Translations under genes and position numbers: made by a program
Notes under the pieces: generated by a model
The model's input: only the letters and a program-made list of their open reading frames with translations
Told to the model about the DNA's origin: nothing
Database searches by the model: none
Shown here: positions 15,288 through 19,936 of the stretch, piece after piece
Layout: every line of letters begins with the position of its first letter
Numbering within the stretch: the stretch's first letter is position 1
Origin: an uncultured Oscillospiraceae bacterium
GTDB lineage: Bacteria > Bacillota > Clostridia > Oscillospirales > Oscillospiraceae
Direction: 5' to 3'
NCBI GenBank assembly: GCA_900763965.1
Contig: CAAFMG010000152.1
Coordinates: forward strand, 1-19,936
DNA length: 19,936 nucleotides

Positions 15288-15389
15288 GTGAAGAGGATCG
15301 TTTTCTTTGATGCGGAAATACACTGCGATACAAAGAAAAGATTGGAAATCGGGGCGGTCCGCTGGGATACAAAGGAGGATAAAACATGA
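15288..15389 (+). pseudogene. 5' stub of a DEDDh 3'-5' exonuclease-like gene
   Basis: The GTG-initiated frame encodes 33 residues. The start, KRIVFFDAEI...LEIGAVRW, looks like the first strand pair of DEDDh exonucleases (Exo I motif FDxE, then IGAV), which continue for over 150 residues in intact genes. Here the frame ends at a TGA overlapping the isomerase ATG as ATGA. It has probably been trimmed by deletion and now acts, if translated, as a coupled leader for the isomerase. Low sequence length limits certainty. Confidence 0.45.
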
Positions 15390-16075
15390 AGCGTTCCGAA
15401 ATCAACAAGGCGTTAAAAGAGCTGGAAGCCATGTGCCGGGAGTATCGCTGCTACCTGCCTCCCTTCTGCCACTTTACCCCGGAGCAGTGGAAGGACAAGG
15501 GCCATGAATACGATGAGATCCGGGACTGCTGCCTGGGCTGGGATATCACGGACTATGGCATGGGGGACTTTGACAAAATGGGCTTCTCCCTGATTACCAT
15601 CCGCAACGGCAGCCAGACCATGCCGGACAAATATCCCAAGGTGTATGCGGAAAAGCTGCTGTACCTAAAGGAAGGACAGTATTCCCCAAACCATTTCCAC
15701 TGGTATAAGACGGAAGATATCATCAACCGGGGCGGCGGAAATGTGCTGATCCGGGTCTACAACTCCCTGCCGGACGAGTCCATTGACTACGAAAGCGACG
15801 TGACGGTGCATACCGACGGCAGAACCTACACCGTTCCTGCCGGTACCCAGATCCGCCTGACCCCCGGCGAGTCCATTTATATCCAGCAGTACCTGTACCA
15901 CGACTTTGAGGTGGAGCCGGGAACCGGCAATGTGCTGCTGGGAGAGGTCAGCCAGTGCAATGACGACAGCAAGGACAACCGCTTCAACCCGCCTATGGGC
16001 CGCTTCCCGGCCATCGAGGAGGACGAGGCTCCTTACCGTCTGCTCTGCACCGAGTACCCGGCAGCCCGGGATTAA
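15386..16075 (+). CDS. D-lyxose isomerase (cupin family)
   Basis: A 229-residue cytoplasmic cupin enzyme expected to interconvert D-lyxose and D-xylulose, and often D-mannose and D-fructose, using Mn2+. The metal site is visible as NHFHWYKTEDI (HxHxxxxE, about residues 101-111) with a later His in QYLYHDFEV (about 167-175). The RGGGNVLIRVYNS and TPGESIYIQQ blocks are typical of the family (formerly DUF1498). Length matches known enzymes. AAGGAGG at 15372-15378 sets the ATG at 15386, which overlaps the upstream stub's stop. No sugar transporter or kinase lies beside it. A convergent terminator follows. Confidence 0.85.
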   Translation: MKRSEINKALKELEAMCREYRCYLPPFCHFTPEQWKDKGHEYDEIRDCCLGWDITDYGMGDFDKMGFSLITIRNGSQTMPDKYPKVYAEKLLYLKEGQYSPNHFHWYKTEDIINRGGGNVLIRVYNSLPDESIDYESDVTVHTDGRTYTVPAGTQIRLTPGESIYIQQYLYHDFEVEPGTGNVLLGEVSQCNDDSKDNRFNPPMGRFPAIEEDEAPYRLLCTEYPAARD

Positions 16076-16112
16076 GGTCTGCCAGACCCGGCAAAAAGCT
16101 GCCCTGCACATA

Positions 16113-16158
16113 AAAAAGCCCGACTCCTGTACACATCATGTACAGAGCCGGGCTTTTT
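16113..16158. terminator. bidirectional intrinsic terminator
   Basis: AAAAAGCCCG and its inverse CGGGCTTTTT flank a second stem, CTGTAC/GTACAG. The A-run on the left and T-run on the right allow termination in both directions, serving the isomerase (+) and the MATE gene (-). Confidence 0.85.
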
Positions 16159-16166
16159 CGATGGTT

Positions 16167-17495
16167 TTACACAGAAGCTTCATGCAGGTAGCTTTTGCCG
16201 TAGGCACGGTAGAGGCAGGCGGCAAGAAAGACAGTCACAGCCTCAGACAGGGGCATGGTCAGCCAAATGCCGTTGACACCGATGATCCGGGGCAGGATCA
16301 AAATAAACAGCGACACCAGAACCAGGGAGCGCAGGGAGGAGATCACAGCAGAGATCAGGCCGTTTCCCAGAGCGGTAAAGTATCCGGAAAGGAATACGTT
16401 CCAGCCGATGAAGGCAAACACCGGGCTGAACAGCTTCAGCCCCTGCCAGGTCAGGTCAAACACATGGCCCTCCTCCACAAACAGGTGGATAATGGGCTTG
16501 CCGAACACCAGGGACACTGTCACAATGGCAACGGAGTTAAAAGCGATGGTAAGGAAGCTGTAGCGGGTGGTTTCCCGGATCTTGTCATGGTTCCCGGCGC
16601 CCAGGTTGTAGCTGACCACAGGGGCGGTGGCCACAGCGATGCCCATGTAAAAGGCGATGAAGAAATAGTAGATGTACATAATAATGGTCACCGCCGCCAC
16701 GCCGTCCTCACCGTAGTACTGGAGGATGATCAGGTTGAACAGGAAGGTGGTGATGCCGGTGGACATTTCCGTGAGCATTTCGCTGCTGCCGTTGGTGCAG
16801 GATTTCAGCAGCACACCCCAGTGGGCGCTGGGCTTGCAGAAGCGGATATGGCTGAATTTCAGGAAGTACACCAGACCGATGAGCATACTCACCGCAATGG
16901 ACAGGCAGGTGCCCCAAGCCGCGCCCAGGGTGCCCAGATCCAGCACGGCAACGAAAAGATAGTCAAAAATCACATTGCACACCAGTCCGGTCATGGACAT
17001 GGCCATCCCCACCCCGGGCTTTCCGTCGGTGCGCACCATGTACTCAAAAAACAGCTTGAAGGACATGGGCACGCTGCCCAGGAAGATCACCAGGGCATAG
17101 GGCAGCACATGGGGCAGCAGCCGTTCACTGCTTCCCAGAAACACGCAGATGGGCTTGAGAAACAGGATGCCAAAGACAGTAAAGAAAATGGACAGCCCCA
17201 GCAGCACCAGGGTGATAAAGGTAAAGACTTCATTGGCCTCCTGATCCTTCCTGCGGCCCATCTTCTCTCCGATGATGGCCCCCGCCCCGGTTGCCAGCAT
17301 GACGGAGGTGCCGAAAATGACACAGGTGACGGGAATGACGATGTTGATCCCTGCCAGAGCATCGGATCCGGCGTACCGGGAGACGAAAAAGCCGTCAATG
17401 GTGGTGTAGAAGGAAAGAAAAATCATGGTCAGCACCGAGGGCACCAGATACCTTAAAAATTGCGGATAGGATATTTTTTGGTAAAAATACTTCAT
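16167..17495 (-). CDS. MATE family multidrug efflux transporter (MepA-like)
   Basis: A 442-residue integral membrane protein of about 12 helices, the usual MATE length. It should export cationic drugs or metabolites in exchange for Na+ or H+. Typical segments include PSVLTMIFLSFYTTIDGFFVSRYAG in the first two helices, GTLGAAWGTCLS in the middle and APVVSYNLGAGNHDKIRE in the second half, all characteristic of the DinF/MepA branch. The start at 17495 has AGGAGA about eight bases upstream on the minus strand. It is divergent from a MerR/GyrI-type regulator, with a 19-bp-spacer promoter between them, so induction by a ligand of that regulator is expected. Confidence 0.9.
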   Translation of the reverse strand: MKYFYQKISYPQFLRYLVPSVLTMIFLSFYTTIDGFFVSRYAGSDALAGINIVIPVTCVIFGTSVMLATGAGAIIGEKMGRRKDQEANEVFTFITLVLLGLSIFFTVFGILFLKPICVFLGSSERLLPHVLPYALVIFLGSVPMSFKLFFEYMVRTDGKPGVGMAMSMTGLVCNVIFDYLFVAVLDLGTLGAAWGTCLSIAVSMLIGLVYFLKFSHIRFCKPSAHWGVLLKSCTNGSSEMLTEMSTGITTFLFNLIILQYYGEDGVAAVTIIMYIYYFFIAFYMGIAVATAPVVSYNLGAGNHDKIRETTRYSFLTIAFNSVAIVTVSLVFGKPIIHLFVEEGHVFDLTWQGLKLFSPVFAFIGWNVFLSGYFTALGNGLISAVISSLRSLVLVSLFILILPRIIGVNGIWLTMPLSEAVTVFLAACLYRAYGKSYLHEASV

Positions 17496-17511
17496 TTTTT
17501 CATTCTCCTGC

Positions 17512-17540
17512 TTGCAGATTCTTTGTTACACCGCTATAAT
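17512..17540 (+). promoter_or_regulatory. promoter of the merR-type gene
   Basis: TTGCAG (17512-17517) and consensus TATAAT (17535-17540) are separated by 17 bases. The predicted start near 17547 coincides with the palindromic operator, so the regulator should repress itself. Its -10 box overlaps that of the opposite-strand MATE promoter. Confidence 0.75.
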
Positions 17541-17566
17541 AAGGCATATAGTAACTATAGTGTCAA
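17536..17566 (-). promoter_or_regulatory. MATE promoter with 19-bp spacer and MerR operator
   Basis: On the minus strand TTGACA (17566-17561) and TATTAT (17541-17536) are 19 bases apart, the over-long spacer of MerR-activated promoters. A perfect palindrome, TATAGT-a-ACTATA (17547-17559), sits within the spacer. Activated regulator should untwist the spacer and switch on the exporter. Confidence 0.8.
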
Positions 17567-17576
17567 GGAGAATTTT

Positions 17577-18401
17577 ATGAAGGATCTGTTTTCCATCGGG
17601 GAGCTTGCCGGGTATCAGAATATTTCCAAGCAGACCCTGATCTACTACGACAAAATCGGCCTGTTTCCCCCGGCCTATGTGGATCCCAACAACGGCTACC
17701 GCTATTACTCCGCCAAGCAGATAGACTATCTGGACACCATCCTCGTGATGAAGGAAATGGGCTTTTCCCTGGCAGAGATCCGGCAGCACATGAAAAGCTA
17801 CACCATCGACACCTCTCTGGTGGCCCTGCGCAAGCAGCTGACGGTGCTGGAGCAGCAGATCGCCCATTTGCAGCGGGTGCGCAACCGCCTGTCCCACCGC
17901 TGCGCCCAGATGGAAACGGTCAAACGCTTCCGGGCGCACAATCAGGAGGTGACAGTAAAGGAGGTAGGCCCCCAATACCTGCTCTACGCCCCTGTGGAGC
18001 CGCCCCATTCTCTCCGGGAAATCAGCATCGCCACCAAGAAATGCTTCTCCCAGGCCTTGCAGCAGGCCCTGCCCATTTACTTCCAGACCGGGGACATTAT
18101 CCCCTATGAGAAGATCCTGCAAGGCCGGTACACCGAAGCCAGCCATGCCTTTCTCCCCATTGAAAAAACCCAAAAAGCCCCCAACATCCGCCATCTCCCC
18201 CGGGGAAAAGCCGCCTGCATCTACCACTGGGGCACCTACGAATCCATAGACACCTCCTACCGCAAGCTCCTGTCCTTCTGCCGGGATAACGGCTTGGAGA
18301 TCCTCTCCGACGCCTACGAATTCTGCATCAACGACTACATCTCCTCCGGGGATGAAAATGAGTACATTACGGAGATTTTTTTCTATGTGGGGGAAATTTG
18401 A
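17577..18401 (+). CDS. MerR family transcriptional regulator with GyrI-like effector domain (BmrR-type)
   Basis: A 274-residue regulator. Residues 1-70 are a MerR winged HTH (FSIGELAGYQNISKQTLIYYD, GLFPPAYVDPNNGYRYY). Residues about 90-125 form the dimerising coiled coil (LTVLEQQIAHLQRVRNRL), and about 135-274 form a GyrI-like ligand domain with SREI-like and CIYHWGTYESIDTSYRKLL segments, as in BmrR. No CxxC metal ligands are seen, so an organic drug-like ligand is expected rather than a metal. GGAG precedes the ATG at 17577; the frame is open upstream through the promoter and is not used. It is divergent from the MATE exporter, its probable target. Confidence 0.9.
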   Translation: MKDLFSIGELAGYQNISKQTLIYYDKIGLFPPAYVDPNNGYRYYSAKQIDYLDTILVMKEMGFSLAEIRQHMKSYTIDTSLVALRKQLTVLEQQIAHLQRVRNRLSHRCAQMETVKRFRAHNQEVTVKEVGPQYLLYAPVEPPHSLREISIATKKCFSQALQQALPIYFQTGDIIPYEKILQGRYTEASHAFLPIEKTQKAPNIRHLPRGKAACIYHWGTYESIDTSYRKLLSFCRDNGLEILSDAYEFCINDYISSGDENEYITEIFFYVGEI

Positions 18402-18414
18402 ATTTGACGAACTT

Positions 18415-18487
18415 GCGTATTGCCGGAAATTTCTGCTTCTATAAACCTGCGTATTGTTGAAACTTTTGCAATTCTAATATTGCGTAT
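18415..18487. repeat. three short direct repeats at 33-34 bp spacing
   Basis: GCGTAT occurs at 18415, 18449 and 18482, each inside a (T/C)TGCGTAT(T/C)G block. The intervening DNA is AT-rich and codes for nothing evident. The spacing matches that of the unrelated repeats at 18821-18899 on the far side of the DUF4143 relic. Such multiple end repeats occur in IS21-type elements, so this may be a transposon end remnant. Confidence 0.45.
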
Positions 18488-18489
18488 CG

Positions 18490-18767
18490 CTGTTCCCCAA
18501 AGCCAGAGAGGCCATTCGGTACCTGCTTGCCGATGAGCGTTATGATTATATGGGAACCGGCGCTCTCATTTCCATTAAGGAAGGACAAAATACAAAATGA
18601 ACCCCATTGAGGTCAAATCCGGTACACGTTATACAACGGACGCTCTGCTGAAATTCAGGGAGAAGTACAAAACCAGGATTGGCGGCTGCTATATCATCCA
18701 TCCTAGGAATCTGATTGTAAATGATGATATTCTCTGCATTCCGCCGTATATGACCATTTGCCTGTAG
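18490..18767 (+). pseudogene. relic of a DUF4143 (AAA_14) ATPase
   Basis: Two pieces of one family lie in different frames. The first (from about 18496) reads KAREAIRYLLADERYDYMGTGAL... ISIKE, from the ATPase domain, and ends at 18600. The second (18597-18767) reads PIEVKSGTRYTTDALLKF... RIGGCYIIHPRNL, the C-terminal DUF4143 part, ending in a natural-looking stop. About 200-300 residues between them are missing, and the joint is a four-base ATGA overlap. Intact proteins are around 400 residues. It is clearly an internal-deletion pseudogene. Confidence 0.75.
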
Positions 18768-18820
18768 GTTTCCCACTCCCCCCGTGCATCTGCATTTTCC
18801 ATGTGCGGCGGCTAAGGTGA

Positions 18821-18899
18821 GAATTATGTTACAGAAGGCGGGGGAAAAGGTCGGAATTATGTTACAGAGACAGGGGCGAAACCTTGGAATTATGTTACA
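18821..18899. repeat. three GAATTATGTTACA repeats at exact 33-bp period
   Basis: GAATTATGTTACA begins at 18821, 18854 and 18887. The 20-bp spacers differ from each other, so only the 13-mer is conserved. Regular 33-bp phasing (about three helical turns) suggests a protein bound on one DNA face, as in the multi-site ends of IS21-type transposons. No transposase gene is present. Confidence 0.6.
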
Positions 18900-18921
18900 A
18901 CGCAAATTCTACGGCAGCACA

Positions 18922-18958
18922 GCAAAAAATGGGAACCGCACTCCAGCGGTTCCCATTT
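18922..18958 (-). terminator. intrinsic terminator reading on the minus strand
   Basis: A perfect 13-bp stem (18927-18939 with 18946-18958) closes a six-base loop. On the minus strand it is followed by a T-run, the complement of the A-run at 18924-18929. No minus-strand gene remains to its right, so it may be an orphan from a deleted gene or element. Confidence 0.55.
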
Positions 18959-19049
18959 GCCCAACATACCTATCATAGCACATGGGCCAGCTTATTTCCA
19001 TTCTCACTTTATCCAATCTTCGCCCTTTTTTCTTATGGAACATCCCATC

Positions 19050-19078
19050 TTGCAAATGGGGAAAAGCTGGGGTATTAT
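19050..19078 (+). promoter_or_regulatory. strong orphan promoter
   Basis: TTGCAA (19050-19055) and TATTAT (19073-19078) are separated by 17 bases. No gene of normal size follows; transcription would start near 19085 and run into the hairpin at 19172. Confidence 0.65.
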
Positions 19079-19084
19079 AAAGAT

Positions 19085-19225
19085 ACAAAAAAGGAGTGAG
19101 TCCAATGTACTAACAATCTCCAAATATAAGAAAGCGAGGTTAACCACAGATGGAACCCACCTTTGAAATGGAATAACCCTCGATCATCGCAGTGATTAGG
19201 CGATTGGTCGAGGGTTATTTCTTTG
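19085..19225 (+). ncRNA. short leader-like transcription unit (promoter, micro-ORFs, terminator)
   Basis: Downstream of the promoter at 19050, AAAAAGGAGTGAG sits before a two-codon frame (ATG TAC TAA, 19105-19113). GAGG lies before an eight-residue frame, MEPTFEME (19154-19180 region), whose stop overlaps a hairpin. The hairpin (19172-19183 with 19208-19219, 12 bp) is followed by TTTCTTTG. This is the layout of an attenuated leader in front of a regulated gene, such as an antibiotic-resistance gene, but the downstream gene is absent. It could equally be a small RNA. Confidence 0.4.
19172..19222 (+). terminator. terminator of the orphan leader unit
   Basis: A perfect 12-bp stem (19172-19183 with 19208-19219) closes a 24-base loop and leads into a T-rich tract. 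Confidence 0.65.
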
Positions 19226-19293
19226 TTCTAGGGTGGGGCGTATTGTCGGCGGGTGCAACCCCGGCGGCGCAGAGGGTAAGACAGTGCAAATTC

Positions 19294-19477
19294 GGCGGCG
19301 CAAGCCGCCCTTGGCTCCCCCTATGGGGGAGCTGGCGAGCGATCAGCGAGCCTGAGAGGGCGTTTGCAGTTGCAAATATGGAAAAAGTGCGGAGATTGCG
19401 GCTGGGTACCCTCTCAGTCACGGCTGCGCCGTGCCAGCTCTCCCATAGGGAGAGCCAAGGGGCGGGCGTTGCCCGCC
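19294..19477. repeat. large palindromic interspersed repeat
   Basis: Outer arms 19309-19360 and 19409-19460 are inverted copies with few mismatches near their ends (CTTGGCTCCCCC.. and ..GGGAGAGCCAAG). Each arm contains its own small hairpin (CTCCCCCTATGGGGGAG; CTCTCCCATAGGGAGAG). Further GC-rich hairpins flank both sides (19294-19309 and 19461-19477). The core of about 48 bases between the arms codes for nothing evident. Elements of this look are common between genes in Faecalibacterium-like genomes; a MITE or REP-type origin is likely. Confidence 0.65.
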
Positions 19478-19579
19478 CAGTCTCGTCCAGCACAATCTGC
19501 CGAACCGGGTGACCCCCAGCGGTGTGGGTTGACTGCCAGGGTGGCAGACTCGAATTGCCAGCGGGGGCACCCCGCCGCC

Positions 19580-19852
19580 TTACCTTCTGCACACCGTCTC
19601 CTGCAAGGCTGCCAATTTATCGGCAATGCACACCACCCAGGCTTCCCGGGAGGTGGGAATCCGGGTGGGGTTCAGGGGCCACATGTGGCAGTAGATCACT
19701 TTGGCTGTCCGGTGGTCGATGCCCAGGTAGGTCTGGGCGTTCCGGCAGGCCCGGGCGGCGTGGGTGAAGCCGTGGAGGCGGTGGGTGCCGTTGTCCTTGT
19801 GGTGCCAGTCGTACAGATAAAAATCATCGAGCATAGTCCCCTGGAGTAGCAC
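19580..19852 (-). pseudogene. degenerate HD-domain phosphohydrolase, C-terminal part
   Basis: The frame encodes 90 residues. FYLYDWH, HRLHGFTHA, KVIYCHMWPLN and REAWVVCIADKLAALQETV match the C-terminal half of small HD-superfamily hydrolases of gut Clostridia, which normally have LLHDFFLYDWH at the metal site. Here that site reads MLDDFYLYDWH, so the catalytic His is replaced by Asp. An in-frame TAG stands only two codons before the GTG at 19852, and the next ~80 bases show no clear N-terminal half. The gene is therefore most likely a decayed copy. Confidence 0.6.
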
Positions 19853-19936
19853 TTCGCTCTACCCCTAACGGGTCATGCGGCGGGCCTTGAGACTGCCTAG
19901 CCGTGTCCCTCTCTTTCAATGATTCTAGCTGAAAAC

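Noticed and set aside
15906..17456. A 516-codon plus-strand frame across the end of the isomerase and the MATE gene
   Set aside because: It is dominated by His, Gln, Gly and Asp, starts inside the isomerase and runs antisense to twelve well-formed MATE helices.
18821..18899. CRISPR array
   Set aside because: The three 13-bp repeats with 20-bp spacers are too short and too few, no leader or cas genes are present, and phasing fits a protein-binding end better.
18546..18905. A 119-codon minus-strand frame with repeated CNIIP motifs
   Set aside because: The repeats are the antisense of the 33-bp-spaced GAATTATGTTACA sites, and the rest is antisense of the DUF4143 relic.
19526..19575. A possible tRNA-like segment (hairpin CTGCCA/GGCAG followed by ACTCGAATT)
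   Set aside because: No cloverleaf, acceptor stem or T-loop could be drawn, so the resemblance is superficial.

Overview
The window looks like accessory DNA from a moderately high-GC gut Clostridia genome, probably Oscillospiraceae/Ruminococcaceae (Faecalibacterium, Gemmiger or Subdoligranulum type). This rests on strong AGGAGG ribosome sites, the protein families present (DUF6110, ATC hydrolase, D-lyxose isomerase, MepA-like MATE) and a hairpin-rich interspersed repeat near the right end. No rRNA, tRNA, CRISPR array or intact transposase gene was seen.

Left part (1-9350), a metal-handling island on the + strand. After a 57-bp tandem repeat comes a compact run of four genes: a ZIP metal permease, an unknown membrane protein, a leucine-carboxyl-methyltransferase-like O-methyltransferase and an ATC-hydrolase-family protein. 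Next is a two-gene unit: a small membrane-anchored DUF6110 protein and a P-type metal ATPase with an N-terminal LPGRLR motif and SCALK in place of CPC. These traits resemble P1B-6 ATPases (FezB) of ferrosome (lipid-bounded iron store) operons. A DtxR-box-like palindrome and a truncated DUF454 gene then lead into two coupled ABC half-transporters of the IrtAB/YbtPQ architecture. A second DUF454 fragment lies downstream of the pair, so decayed DUF454 copies flank it.

Middle part (9350-15290), a small defence-type region. A promoter, a leader with competing hairpins and an intrinsic terminator precede an McrB-like AAA+ protein and a DUF2357/PD-(D/E)XK nuclease, which together form a McrBC-like type IV restriction module. 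After a UUCG terminator there is an HTH-Fic protein with its own strong promoter and a candidate inverted-repeat operator. A frameshifted MNT nucleotidyltransferase pseudogene follows.

Right part (15290-19936). A DEDDh-exonuclease stub is translationally coupled to D-lyxose isomerase. A MATE exporter converges on it and is transcribed divergently from a MerR/GyrI-type regulator, with a textbook 19-bp-spacer MerR promoter between them. Beyond 18400 the DNA is decayed: a DUF4143 ATPase relic between two sets of short repeats with about 33-bp spacing, an orphan promoter/leader/terminator unit, a large palindromic repeat and a degenerate HD-hydrolase gene at the edge.

All functional calls come from reading the translated sequences by eye. 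No database or structure search was run.
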